This document shows positions 1 through 9,794 of a stretch of 64,000 nucleotides of DNA, one piece after another. The stretch comes from Synechococcus sp. BIOS-E4-1 (GTDB taxonomy: Bacteria > Cyanobacteriota > Cyanobacteriia > PCC-6307 > Cyanobiaceae). Below the pieces are notes generated by a model. It saw nothing but the letters and a program-made list of their open reading frames with translations, made no database searches and was not told the origin of the DNA. The stretch covers positions 1,509,494-1,573,493 of the forward strand of contig NZ_CP047935.1 in NCBI RefSeq assembly GCF_014279995.1, given 5' to 3'. The number at the start of each line of letters is the position of its first letter. Within the stretch, counting starts at the first letter, position 1. The translations under genes were made by a program, and so were the position numbers.

Positions 1-2
1 TG

Positions 3-254
3 GGCATCATCAGCGGTGCCGTCTGGGCGAATGAGGCCTGGGGAAGCTGGTGGAGCTGGGACCCGAAGGAAACCTGGGCGTTGATTTGTTGGCTGGTGTA
101 TGCCGCCTATCTCCATACCCGTCTCAGTCGCGGCTGGCAGGGTCGTCGTCCGGCACTGGTTGCGGCATCAGGTCTGGTGGTGATTGTTGTGTGTTACATC
201 GGGGTCAATCTGCTGGGCATCGGTTTGCACAGTTATGGCTGGTTTTTTGGATAA
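3..254 (+). CDS. ccsA: Cytochrome c biogenesis protein CcsA, C-terminal part (5' end outside window)
   Basis: An open frame enters from the left edge and ends in TAA at 252. It carries the [19 protein letters not shown] heme-handling signature (WWD domain) of CcsA/CcmF-type haem lyases, followed by two hydrophobic stretches and the [10 protein letters not shown] end typical of CcsA. The family acts in system II haem attachment to c-type cytochromes at the thylakoid membrane. Only about 83 residues are visible, so the start, operon and partner CcsB cannot be judged. Confidence 0.9.
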   Translation, partial: GIISGAVWANEAWGSWWSWDPKETWALICWLVYAAYLHTRLSRGWQGRRPALVAASGLVVIVVCYIGVNLLGIGLHSYGWFFG

Positions 255-303
255 CGGGTAAATACAGGTTTTGGGTTTTGCCCAGTTTTGACCACCCGCT
301 TGA

Positions 304-597
304 TTGAAAGGGGAAACCGTCTTAGGAGTAATTCCTCTGTACTGTGTGGCAAGACCAAGGACCTCTGAGTTCGTTGAAGTGATCCCTTGCAGTGGCCTGG
401 AGATCTACGAGCACAAGGGAAGGAGTTGCCTTGGAGTCAGGAGATACGACAGGAACGCTGGGCGATACATCACTCGATCAACTGGTCAACACACAGTTGA
501 AGAGGCTCGTGCATAGGCGCTGGAGAACCTTCAGATGATCTTCAGTGAGGAGTTACAGGAGAGGGGTGGGAGTACCCCTATGGCCTATGGCTATTGA
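304..597 (+). pseudogene. Possible remnant of an integrase N-terminal arm
   Basis: The frame opens at TTG 304 and is cut by TAG at 514, then continues in phase (ALENLQMIFSEELQERGG) to TGA at 595. The segment GLEIYEHKGRSCLGVRRYD followed by STGQHTVEEARA resembles the N-terminal arm of phage-type tyrosine recombinases, where a short beta-rich piece precedes a T-x-x-x-EA helix. The match is by eye and weak. No catalytic domain follows, so if real it is a dead fragment. A better integrase remnant lies at 52.66-53.13 kb. Confidence 0.3.
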
Positions 598-1008
598 TGA
601 TCAACACATTGATGTAATGAGTGAGGGGTAGGGGATAGGGGCCACTCACAACACTTGTCTGTGGTGGTCACACACAAGGGTGTGAGCCATACGCCAGACC
701 ACTAGTGACATTTTTCTTGATGTTCTGAACCAGCTTTGTGTTTGAATTCCGAGTTGTGTTTCGGAGAAGAAACAAGATGTCATAGATTATCTCCGCATCC
801 ATCTGATGCACATCCGCCAAACGGGCTATTTTTGGATGCAACGGAGTGTTTTGTATAAGTCTCTTACTGAGTTCTTCTCATATCTTGCCTAAGCTATAAA
901 TTTTATATCCACCCGAGCCAGTCAAGACCGATCTCTGAGTTCGCTCAAACCCAAAATTTTCCCGGCCAGCATTTCTGACCTCCAGACCTGTTTAGGTGGT
1001 AGATGGAA
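598..1008. other. Intergenic stretch without a recognised gene
   Basis: I see no convincing coding frame. The end of the stretch holds the 5' leader of the secreted-protein gene at 1035, including a copy of a leader sequence repeated before 1704. Confidence 0.5.
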
Positions 1009-1024
1009 TAGAGAATCGTCTCTA
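1009..1024 (+). promoter_or_regulatory. 5' UTR hairpin, copy 1
   Basis: TAGAGA-ATCG-TCTCTA forms a perfect 6-bp stem with a 4-base loop, ending 10 bases before the ATG at 1035. The same leader (GGTAGATGGAA...CTAGCCTGTGAATATGAAAT) recurs before the paralogue at 1704. There the stem reads AGGGA/TCCCT, so one base pair has changed on both sides. This suggests an RNA structure near the ribosome site. Confidence 0.45.
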
Positions 1025-1034
1025 GCCTGTGAAT

Positions 1035-1469
1035 ATGAAATACCATGCCCTCTTCGGAGTCTTGCTCCTCTCAGCATCACCTGCCATTGCTGAAGACCTC
1101 ATCTATTTGGAATGTGATGTAAAAGCGACTGAAACTACTATCCAGTCAAGCACGAATGAGATTTTGGAGAAGAGAGACTTGGCAACTGTAGGTTTTTACA
1201 AGATAGATACCATCAACAGCCGACTCACCAGTGATAATTCAGGTGATTGGGAAGACGCAACTATTGCTAATGGTATTGCCACAGGTCAGTTCAATGAAGT
1301 TGAAAATGGAGTAACTGTTGTAGGTAAGGCATTGATAGAGTTCTCTCCTCCTGGGGTCTTCAACATGCAATACACTGCTTCACAAGATGATATTTTATTG
1401 AAAATGGTGATGACGGGTACTTGTCAAGACACTGATAGAGAAACTGCTGAAAAGGGTATGAATCAATGA
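1035..1469 (+). CDS. Secreted hypothetical protein, paralogue family A
   Basis: The product has a clear Sec signal peptide (MKYHALFGVLLLSASPAIA, then ED) and a mature part of about 125 residues with no motif I recognise. A GTG at 1029 is an alternative start, but the ATG at 1035 places the signal peptide normally. A decayed copy with a matching N-terminus (DDFVYLKCDV against EDLIYLECDV) lies at 2396, and the signal peptide and 5' leader are shared with the gene at 1704. The two Cys (in LECDV and TGTCQD) could form a disulfide. Function unknown. Confidence 0.6.
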   Translation: MKYHALFGVLLLSASPAIAEDLIYLECDVKATETTIQSSTNEILEKRDLATVGFYKIDTINSRLTSDNSGDWEDATIANGIATGQFNEVENGVTVVGKALIEFSPPGVFNMQYTASQDDILLKMVMTGTCQDTDRETAEKGMNQ

Positions 1470-1678
1470 AACTCCCAGTTCTCCTTACAAGCTTTTGATG
1501 CAGTTATTGCAATGATAAGGGCGATTGAGCTTGATGTGCCGATGAATCTCTAACTCCATACTCACCCCTCCCCCATTTGATACTGCAAACAAAACTGTAA
1601 TACCCATAGAAATCCAGCCCTTATATCTGAGTGCCCAGGATTTCATATCTCCCGAACTATTTAGCTGGTAGATGGAAA

Positions 1679-1692
1679 AGGGACTCGTCCCT
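1679..1692 (+). promoter_or_regulatory. 5' UTR hairpin, copy 2
   Basis: AGGGA-CTCG-TCCCT is a 5-bp stem with a 4-base loop, just upstream of the start at 1704. It is the counterpart of the hairpin at 1009, with one compensatory base-pair change (A-T to G-C) and a changed loop base. Confidence 0.45.
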
Positions 1693-1703
1693 AGCCTGTG
1701 AAT

Positions 1704-1988
1704 ATGAAATATCTCGCCCTTTTCGGTGCCTTGCTCCTCTTAGCATCACCTGCTTCGGCTGATGAGAATTATAGAAGTGGAGTCTTCGAGGCAGAAAAGT
1801 ATAAAATGACTTTTCATCCTTATCCCAATACAGAACACAAGTATTCTGTCTCAGTGATTGAATCAAGATCTGTCAAAGATGAGGATGGTGACATTGTTTC
1901 ATCTGCATTTGATATTGATTTTGAAACAGGTGAAGTGGATGCATTTATTTCGGCAATGGGGAGAGGATTTTCACACCTTTATCGATGA
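1704..1988 (+). CDS. Secreted hypothetical protein, paralogue of the gene at 1035
   Basis: The signal peptide MKYLALFGALLLLASPASA is nearly identical to that of the gene at 1035, and so is the upstream leader. The mature part of about 76 residues differs and shows no known motif. GTG at 1698 is an alternative start. The pattern of the same leader and signal peptide with a new mature domain points to duplication followed by fast divergence or recombination of the secreted part. Function unknown. Confidence 0.5.
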   Translation: MKYLALFGALLLLASPASADENYRSGVFEAEKYKMTFHPYPNTEHKYSVSVIESRSVKDEDGDIVSSAFDIDFETGEVDAFISAMGRGFSHLYR

Positions 1989-2054
1989 TGTCCTTGATTA
2001 TTACCTGATTCAGTTCTGCACTCGTAATGGATACCAAGGATACTCTCACAAGCA

Positions 2055-2399
2055 ATGAAAATTCCACTTCTTCTCTCAACCCTTCTACTCACATTATCAC
2101 CTGCCGTTGCTCAAGATAATGATCAAAATAACTGCATAAGAAATAAGGAAAGTGAAATGCAAAGGTATGAAAGACTATATCGGACTGCTTCTCAACAAGT
2201 GTTAAATCCGGAGAATATGGTTGAGATAGCAAGGCAAATGGAGGATGCAGGTCAACTATCTCAAGACTTGAGCCAAGCTGAGAAGAATGGCATTGCTTAC
2301 AAATTGATGACAGATCAACTTACTCAAATGAAAAGTCAGCTTGAGGTGTATAAAAGCCTGCCTGACTGTTCAGAACTTCAAGGAGACAAACGACAATGA
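2055..2399 (+). CDS. Secreted hypothetical protein, paralogue family B
   Basis: A signal peptide (MKIPLLLSTLLLTLSPAVA) precedes a mature part of about 95 residues with two Cys, one early (NNCIRNKESEMQR) and one near the end (LPDCSEL), with helical charged sequence between. The layout and motifs match the minus-strand gene at 61312 (DDCVLNKASEIQRME ... SPDCSTID), so the family has members at both ends of the window. The stop overlaps the start of the decayed gene at 2396, suggesting the four genes were once one operon. Confidence 0.6.
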   Translation: MKIPLLLSTLLLTLSPAVAQDNDQNNCIRNKESEMQRYERLYRTASQQVLNPENMVEIARQMEDAGQLSQDLSQAEKNGIAYKLMTDQLTQMKSQLEVYKSLPDCSELQGDKRQ

Positions 2400-2785
2400 A
2401 ATGCCTTCCATTCCTTGGAGATCTACTCCTCTCAGCATCATCTGCCGTTGCTGACGACTTTGTTTATTTGAAGTGTGATGTCGAAATGAAACGCACCTAT
2501 GAGTATCCATTTAAGGATCAAATCGATGTGGAGTAAACTTCACTAGTGGAATACTTTAAAGTTGATACAGCGAATAGCAAGATGATGATGGCAAATACGG
2601 CTGAATGGATGGAAGTAAATATTGTCGATGGTGTTGCTATTTAGAATATCGATGTGGTTTAAGATGGTTAGACTCACAAAAGCTTCTCATCCATGCAGAC
2701 CTCTCCTCGTGGAAGATTGGATGCGGATGCCACAACTTCCAATAATGAAGGATCAATGAGAGTGGTTGTAAAAGGTTCCTGCTAA
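2396..2785 (+). pseudogene. Decayed copy of the family A secreted protein
   Basis: ATG at 2396 overlaps the stop of the previous gene. The frame reads MKCLPFLGDLLLSASSAVAD then DFVYLKCDVEMKR, matching the family A signal peptide and mature start at 1035, but stops (TAA) after about 46 codons. The same phase continues with homologous-looking sequence (LVEYFKVDTANSKMMMANTA) through several stops to TAA at 2783. The frame is kept over 130 codons with only nonsense changes, which suggests recent decay. Confidence 0.55.
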
Positions 2786-2880
2786 AGCTCAGATGTTTCA
2801 GCATTTCAGAAGGCCTTGCAAATTCCATAACCACCAGTGTTTGAACAGGATTTAAGCGATGAATGATCCACTCTCGTTGA

Positions 2881-3084
2881 TTAGTCATCTTCTGCTTCGG
2901 CTAAGGCAATAAACCATTCTCTGAGTTGTTTTGGAGTTCTGATTCCTATTCGTTTCAAGCCCTTTACGAGTTGTTTGCAGTCACGAGGACTCAGATAAAC
3001 CTCTGTCTCTATCTGCAGAAGCTCGTCGTACAGACATCTCTGTTCGTCTGTTAGATCCTTATACCAGTACCATTCAGTAAGCAC
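2881..3084 (-). CDS. Small hypothetical protein
   Basis: 67 residues, acidic and helical (LTDEQRCLYDELLQIETEVYL), with a second helical half around RIGIRTPKQLREWF. There is no signal peptide or known motif. It is supported only by composition and by the absence of a better frame here. Confidence 0.4.
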   Translation of the reverse strand: MLTEWYWYKDLTDEQRCLYDELLQIETEVYLSPRDCKQLVKGLKRIGIRTPKQLREWFIALAEAEDD

Positions 3085-3309
3085 ATTTCAGACCTCTATT
3101 GGTCCCAGTATCAGCTCTGGGGTTTGAGCTGTCCTCCCCCATTCGTACCAAAAACGGCACCAAGCTTGGCTCTATTGGGGGGAATAAGGATCGATCGATC
3201 CCTTGAATTTAGTGTTGGTACATCAGCGAAATTGCTCGTGTAGTCGATTGTTAGTAAATTGGACTCTTGTTATATGCTTCTGAAGTTGCAGCTCATTCAC
3301 CGCAATCGG

Positions 3310-3537
3310 CTAGTTTTGATCAAAGTAATGAACGGAATACACATCAACAAATTCACCTGCTCGGTCTTTTCCCTCTAAATAGACTTCTTTCCAGCGACCA
3401 AACGAGCCCATTCGGATGATTTGGTTGAACTGTTCTAATGCTTCTGCATGGGTCTCAAAGGTGTTGACTTCAACCAGGAGATTACCATCATTGAGATTAA
3501 CAACGTAACAGGCTCTTCTCATGTTTGAATTTGTCAT
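3310..3537 (-). CDS. Small hypothetical protein
   Basis: 75 residues with well-mixed, coding-like composition: a beta-rich N-terminus (ACYVVNLNDGNLLVEVNTF), a helix (HAEALEQFNQIIRMG) and a beta-rich end. An internal ATG at 3522 is an alternative start. Function unknown. Confidence 0.45.
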   Translation of the reverse strand: MTNSNMRRACYVVNLNDGNLLVEVNTFETHAEALEQFNQIIRMGSFGRWKEVYLEGKDRAGEFVDVYSVHYFDQN

Positions 3538-4055
3538 GAATTCTCGTGATGATTTAGGAAATTAAAGACCTGTGACCTGATTGCAGTGGATGGCTCTGCA
3601 GTCTCTTATAGCTGCTTTTGCGATGGAAGTGTGGGGGGCGTTTCAGGTCATGATTAATCACGTACGAGCTGTGAAACTCTCCAATCAATTCATGATATTG
3701 GCTGCTGTTCCAACACGTCTTAAGTCTCAATTGAGTAATTAAAGTGAATCATAACAGCATGTGAGTAGGCGAAAGAAGTGTACAAATCGTTATTGAAATA
3801 GACCACACCGCTGAGGTGTGAATGCAAGATTGAATTAAACATCGTTGAAGTAAATCACAGTGGAATAACATGCTGAACCCCCTTTGACTGAACCACTTGC
3901 TAAGTGGTCATGGCGTGTAGGATGTAATCGTGAAAGCTTTCAGTTCCGATGTTGAGGGATAATCAGTCAACTTGATTGTTTCAGTCTTGATACTGGATGA
4001 TGATATAACTTGCATTGAGTTCCTAGCTTGTAGGATGTGTTGCCGAGGTTTTAAG
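3538..4055. other. Intergenic stretch without a recognised gene
   Basis: About 500 bases in which I see no gene with coding character on either strand. Confidence 0.4.
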
Positions 4056-4487
4056 ATGTCTGAGAACAACAAACTGCAGTCAGCTGAATTTGGATTTTCT
4101 GGAGAAAACTTTTGTCTCATGAGAGAGTCAGTCGATGATCGCAATTATATTCTGTATATGGAAGACAATGGAAAATGGGTAGAGATGAGCTGGCAAGGTT
4201 ATTTTGAGGACGGTGACATTAATTCGTTGAAAATGATTGAAGACATTACGCAGAAAATCCTCGATCAGGATGATTGGCTTCCTGATGCCGAAATGCCATC
4301 AAAGCCATTTGCTTATTACGAGGAAGGTCATATTTATTCTTTCTTAAATCGGAAAAATGAAAGAACGGTGGAGGTCGAAGCGGCTTGTTTTGATGAAGCT
4401 TCTAATATTATGTTTGGTGATGGTGAGTATGACCCTAATGACTGGAAGTTAGTGTTGATTGATCAAGAACCGATCACTCAAGCTTGA
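4056..4487 (+). CDS. Acidic hypothetical protein
   Basis: 143 residues from ATG 4056 (MSENNKLQSAEFGFSGENF). The frame is open further upstream but the composition there is poor. The product is rich in Asp, Glu and aromatic residues (WVEMSWQGYFEDGD, YDPNDWKLVLID) and lacks a signal peptide or membrane segment. It looks like a soluble small-domain protein of unknown function. No operon partner is evident. Confidence 0.5.
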   Translation: MSENNKLQSAEFGFSGENFCLMRESVDDRNYILYMEDNGKWVEMSWQGYFEDGDINSLKMIEDITQKILDQDDWLPDAEMPSKPFAYYEEGHIYSFLNRKNERTVEVEAACFDEASNIMFGDGEYDPNDWKLVLIDQEPITQA

Positions 4488-4925
4488 TTGCTACACCGAT
4501 TTAATAGTGTGCGTCATTGATTGTTTGTCTCTCTAAATCATTTTACAGTCTTTTTTTGTATTAGTGGCATCTTGATGTAACCCGTATTCTGAATCAATGA
4601 GAATTTCATCCCAACGCATATCTCGTTGAATTTTTGAATGAGCTTGCTGATTCGTCGTTACCTGTTAGGCAACTCCACCAAGGAATATGTCTGATGCAGC
4701 TCGCTGTTCACAAAAAAGCTGTCCAAGTCACTTACACGGTGGTGGATTCAATTTTTGAGTGGATGTCATCTGCCATTGCTTGAAAAGCGCTTTATTCAGC
4801 GTCCCTTCATGCTGGATATCTTTTTACTCCTGAAGGGTCATCCCTACGATCATCGATTTCAGAGTTCGTTGGTTTACTCTCTTGATCCTGGTGACTAAGC
4901 TGGGAGAACTGAGACTTGTCAGCAG
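4488..4925. other. Intergenic stretch without a recognised gene
   Basis: No coding frame or repeat stands out before the TPR gene at 4926. Confidence 0.4.
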
Positions 4926-5441
4926 ATGTTCTCTCGAAACGTTGTTGTTGCGTTAATTATTTGTTTGATGACCTTTGTACCTCCAAGCCTTGCTGTGAAT
5001 GTTGATACCTATCTGCATGCTGGGGTTGAAAAATCCGAATCCGGAGATTACAGAGGTGCACTGATTGAATTCAACAAGGCTATTGAACTGGATCCAAGGA
5101 ATTCATCTGCGTATCAATATCGTGGAGTTGCTAAAGCTAGATATGGTGATTTTGAGGGTTCAATTATCGACTACAGTAAATCTATAGAGCTTGATTCAAG
5201 TAGTACCGAATCCTATGCAAATCGTGGTATTGCAAAAGCACGTTCTGGAGATGTTGCTGGAGCAGTCCTTGATTTTGATGTTGCTATCCAGATGAATCCT
5301 GATGATGGCAACGCCTATTTTAATCATGGTATGGCAATGGAAATGTCTAATGATCTTCAGCATGCGTGCCTGGATTGGAATCAAGCAGTTGAGCTTGGAG
5401 ATCAGCAGTCCATCAGTTTCTTGAGAAAATATTGTAAATAG
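4926..5441 (+). CDS. Secreted TPR-repeat protein
   Basis: A signal peptide (MFSRNVVVALIICLMTFVPP...LA) precedes about four tetratricopeptide repeats. The repeat consensus is clear in GDYRGALIEFNKAIELDPRN, GDFEGSIIDYSKSIELD, GDVAGAVLDFDVAIQMNPDD and a divergent last unit (NDLQHACLDWNQAVELGD). TPR folds bind proteins or peptides, here probably in the periplasm or lumen. At 171 residues it is a stand-alone TPR domain. The partner is unknown. Confidence 0.75.
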   Translation: MFSRNVVVALIICLMTFVPPSLAVNVDTYLHAGVEKSESGDYRGALIEFNKAIELDPRNSSAYQYRGVAKARYGDFEGSIIDYSKSIELDSSSTESYANRGIAKARSGDVAGAVLDFDVAIQMNPDDGNAYFNHGMAMEMSNDLQHACLDWNQAVELGDQQSISFLRKYCK

Positions 5442-5583
5442 TAACAGCCTAAATAAATTGCAAATATTGTCTTAATGGTTGATTCACGGTTGAATGGTTG
5501 TATATGTCAATGCTTATTTGTAAGTCATGGGTGGATATTGTGATTAAAATCGATCAAAATTAAAGTGAGAAATAACACAGATT

Positions 5584-6126
5584 TTAGTTGGATTTGAAGA
5601 GTTCTGAAGCCATATCCCTATAACCAGATAAATTGCGTCCGGGGACACGCTTGTTGAAACGAATCGAATTTCCTGGACGTAGTGCCTCTGGAGCGAAATT
5701 GACAAGAATCAGCTCAGGTTTATCTGCTTCAGCTGCGGCAAGTTCTGCAGCGATGGCTTCAGCTGTGGTCAATGATGGTTGTTTACTTGGCAGCAAATCA
5801 ACTGAACCAGCTTCGGTAGTCCCTTGTTCAGGCTGGGTTGAATCACTGGTTTGAGGCTCCTGGGTTTCGTTGGAACTTGTTGAACCAGCAGTGATTTCTG
5901 CCTCTGAGGCTGAGGATTTAATGGTTTCCGTTGCTTCTGCCGTTGCTGCAGGTTGTAGCGGTCGTAACAGAACAACGCCCACACCAAGAAGCAACAAAGA
6001 AAGTACCGTTGCTGGAAGTCCAAGGGCGCGACCCTGGAAATTCCACAGAATGGAAGAGCCTGTTAGACCCAGTACGCCTGCGATCGCGAGTAGCGGGCCA
6101 AGAAATTTCAGCAGTAAATTTTTCAT
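5584..6126 (-). CDS. Membrane-anchored hypothetical protein with Glu/Ser/Thr-rich linker
   Basis: 180 residues. Two hydrophobic segments (about 5-25 and 36-54) are followed by an acidic Ser/Thr/Glu-rich linker (about 58-110) and a conserved-looking end (LILVNFAPEALRPGNSIRFN, then RDMASELFKS). The layout suggests an inner-membrane hairpin with a soluble tail. I recognise it only as a picocyanobacterial-type hypothetical. Confidence 0.6.
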   Translation of the reverse strand: MKNLLLKFLGPLLAIAGVLGLTGSSILWNFQGRALGLPATVLSLLLLGVGVVLLRPLQPAATAEATETIKSSASEAEITAGSTSSNETQEPQTSDSTQPEQGTTEAGSVDLLPSKQPSLTTAEAIAAELAAAEADKPELILVNFAPEALRPGNSIRFNKRVPGRNLSGYRDMASELFKSN

Positions 6127-6499
6127 TCGTAGATTATGGCGAATTCAATCCAGTAACCGTGAGTTTAATTGATGGGGTTTGGCCAACACTTTCCATCTTG
6201 GCCCACTAAGGCCCGTCTGATTGTTCAAATTTTATCTTGTGTTTGATGTTTCTACTCTTGATGTATCAAAGCAATCGTTCAGAGCTGTATTCTGCGACCT
6301 GGATGTTGGACGTTTCGGTTCTGAATTGTCTAAGTTGATATTTTTTGCTCTTCTGTGGCTCTCGATTATTGCACTGAGGTTTGAGCCTCATGGTTCTAAA
6401 GAGAACTTCGTTCTTGAGGTATTGTTTTCTTTATTCAGAGGATGTTGATCAAGTTGATGCGAGTTTTACGAGCAGGACAATTATTTGCTCTGGCTTTGT
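6127..6499. other. Intergenic stretch, one dubious small frame
   Basis: A plus-strand frame at 6221-6448 (75 codons, Phe/Leu-rich) has no supporting motif, and I do not call it. Confidence 0.4.
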
Positions 6500-6742
6500 T
6501 CAGAATCTTCGTTCATGCTGTTCACGCAATTGTAGTCGTAATTTCTGATATTGAAGGATGGCTTTCTCCTTTGTCAGGTGCGGAAAGAGAGCTGATGCTT
6601 CCTGTTGACTGACGGGTTCCAATAACCAATCGTCTTGTTGTCTAGGTGCAATGTCTCTGCCCAAGCGCTCCCATCGTCGTTGGTTGGGAAGCCAACCGAA
6701 CCATTGTCTGCGCCATTGACCAAATATTTCAAGAGGATGCAT
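6500..6742 (-). CDS. Small conserved-type hypothetical protein downstream of metA
   Basis: About 80 residues, Trp/Arg-rich (FGQWRRQWFGWLPNQRRWERLG) with a helical basic end (LRLQLREQHERRF). ATG 6742 is preferred over GTG 6748. It lies about 16 bases after the metA stop on the same strand, so co-transcription is likely. No known domain. Confidence 0.5.
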   Translation of the reverse strand: MHPLEIFGQWRRQWFGWLPNQRRWERLGRDIAPRQQDDWLLEPVSQQEASALFPHLTKEKAILQYQKLRLQLREQHERRF

Positions 6743-6758
6743 GTTCACTGTTTTTTAA

Positions 6759-7652
6759 TCAGGCTTGAAAACTCACACGTTGATAACAGAACCACAGCCA
6801 TTGCTGAAAGAGAAGGTTTCGATGTGATCTCCACAATGTTTGAGGATGATCAGCGTCAAAGTTTTGTGGTGGTGGAACATCACCCCGGGCTTTGTCTCTT
6901 TCCATCTCCGCCAGAATTCTGTCAACATTGTATTCGGGATGTCCAAGATGCATGAGTTGTCGTTGATCTGGCGTTTCGAAAATTGTGTAGCCAACTGATT
7001 CTCCATGTGCCAGTAATCGCAGACGTCCCTGACGTTGGGCTGCCTCCATCGCTGTATCTGGAAGCGTTGCGTAGCGACTTTGTGGACAAAGAAATTGATC
7101 ATTTTGTGTTCCCATCAGCGAATGGCCTGGCACAAGGCTGCGCATTGGAAACACACCGAACAGTTTTTGCTGCAGTGCCACCTTCCTCACTCCAGCCAGA
7201 TAAGCCAAAGCAAATCCCGCCCAGCACAAGCCAAGAGTGCTGGCGCAGCTGACACGGGCTTCATTAACAAGATTCACGAATTCAGACCAGTACGTGACAT
7301 CCTCGAAATTGAGGTGTTCAACGGGTGCGCCGGTGATGATCAATCCATCCAGAGGCCCCTTGGCATTGGCCTCTTTCCAACTCATATACAGGTCATCGAG
7401 GTGTGATTGGTCCCAGCTCTTGTAAGCATGAGTCTGTAGCCGAATCCAGATCGGTTCGATCTGAAGCACCGAAAGTCCCAGTGGATGTAACAGATTGAAT
7501 TCGTACTGTTTTCCCAGCGGCATGATGTTGAGAATTCCGATCCTTAATGGTCGGATGTCCTGGCGTTCTGCCTGTTCTGGTTTGATCCAGGAAATGCGAT
7601 TGCGCTCAACGGCTGTGATCTTGTGATAGTTGGCTGGGAGGATCAGAGCCAT
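6759..7652 (-). CDS. metA: Homoserine O-succinyl/acetyltransferase (MetA family)
   Basis: Transfers an acyl group to homoserine, the first committed step of methionine synthesis. The MetA fold is clear: an N-terminal MALILPANYHKITAVERNRI, PLRIGILNIMPLG, the nucleophile in STLGLCWAGFALAY (Cys about residue 141) and the catalytic His in LMHLGHPEYNVDR (about residue 237). I start at ATG 7652; the longer frame would run into metY. It follows metY by about 16 bases, so the two likely form one operon. The acyl donor (succinyl- or acetyl-CoA) cannot be told from this reading, though the MetY partner favours acetyl. Confidence 0.9.
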   Translation of the reverse strand: MALILPANYHKITAVERNRISWIKPEQAERQDIRPLRIGILNIMPLGKQYEFNLLHPLGLSVLQIEPIWIRLQTHAYKSWDQSHLDDLYMSWKEANAKGPLDGLIITGAPVEHLNFEDVTYWSEFVNLVNEARVSCASTLGLCWAGFALAYLAGVRKVALQQKLFGVFPMRSLVPGHSLMGTQNDQFLCPQSRYATLPDTAMEAAQRQGRLRLLAHGESVGYTIFETPDQRQLMHLGHPEYNVDRILAEMERDKARGDVPPPQNFDADHPQTLWRSHRNLLFQQWLWFCYQRVSFQA

Positions 7653-7668
7653 GTCACAACCTCTCCAA

Positions 7669-9018
<1,350 letters not shown>

Positions 9019-9049
9019 TTATTTCTAGCGTTGCAGCGATCGGACGACC

Positions 9050-9727
9050 TCAGTCCGCGTCTGGATCAGGTTTGTCTGTTTCCGCCAACGAGGGAAGGGT
9101 CTGTCGCAGTAGTGGTGTCAGCCTGTTGCGCACTTCGCTCCGGAAGGAATCGACCGTCTCTCCCAGCAACACCGGATAGGGCTGGTCACCGCTCTGCTCA
9201 CGGAGATGACGCCACTTGCTGTTTTCCTTTTCTATGAGTTCCATCAGTGCGGCCTGAAAATCATGGCTGCGTAATTGCATTTCTTCGCTTCCAAGCGCAG
9301 CTGCCTGTTCGGCCATCTGCTCTCGGAAAGCATCGAAGCTTTTGGCTTTGATGGTGTCGGGCAGACCCAGGACCGGCTGATAGTGATCCAGAAGACGCAG
9401 CTCTTCCTCCAGGAGAATGGCCCACGCCCCCTGGGATCCTTCAGCGAGTTCCATTTGGGACTGAGCCGTGTTCATGGCATCAAGGTGGAAACGTAGCCAG
9501 CGGTAGTAAGACTTGTCTTGCGTGTTCTTTTTGACGGCTGCTTTACCGGTCGTCAGCACAGGCAGGGCCGCTTCGGCTTTGCGCAGAAAAAGCCGATCCT
9601 CACGTTCCAGGTTCATTGCCCCCCAGCGCTGCCGATACTCCCAGAGTTCCGCGTAGCGACTCACGTCGTCGGCGGACCAGCCAAGGCCAGCCAGTTCATC
9701 GGCGCGATGGGTAAGTTCTTTTGCCAC
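9050..9727 (-). CDS. Conserved hypothetical protein
   Basis: About 225 residues from GTG 9727 (VAKELTHRADELAGLGWSAD). The frame is open to ATG 9889, but that would overlap the transglycosylase by 95 bases, so the shorter start is favoured. The protein is soluble and helical, with RYAELWEYRQRWGAMNLERE, a Gln/Glu-rich middle and an acidic end. No catalytic motif is recognised. It follows the transglycosylase gene on the same strand. Confidence 0.6.
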   Translation of the reverse strand: MAKELTHRADELAGLGWSADDVSRYAELWEYRQRWGAMNLEREDRLFLRKAEAALPVLTTGKAAVKKNTQDKSYYRWLRFHLDAMNTAQSQMELAEGSQGAWAILLEEELRLLDHYQPVLGLPDTIKAKSFDAFREQMAEQAAALGSEEMQLRSHDFQAALMELIEKENSKWRHLREQSGDQPYPVLLGETVDSFRSEVRNRLTPLLRQTLPSLAETDKPDPDAD

Positions 9728-9794
9728 GCAGCTTGTTGAGTCCTGGTTCCCGAAGCGTAGATGCCGGGGGATGAAAGACCAGGGTTGATTGCTC

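Noticed and set aside
1657..1866. Minus-strand frame across the leader of the gene at 1704
   Set aside because: Shadow of the duplicated 5' leader and signal peptide region.
7035..7406. Plus-strand frame opposite metA
   Set aside because: Antisense shadow of a clear metA gene.
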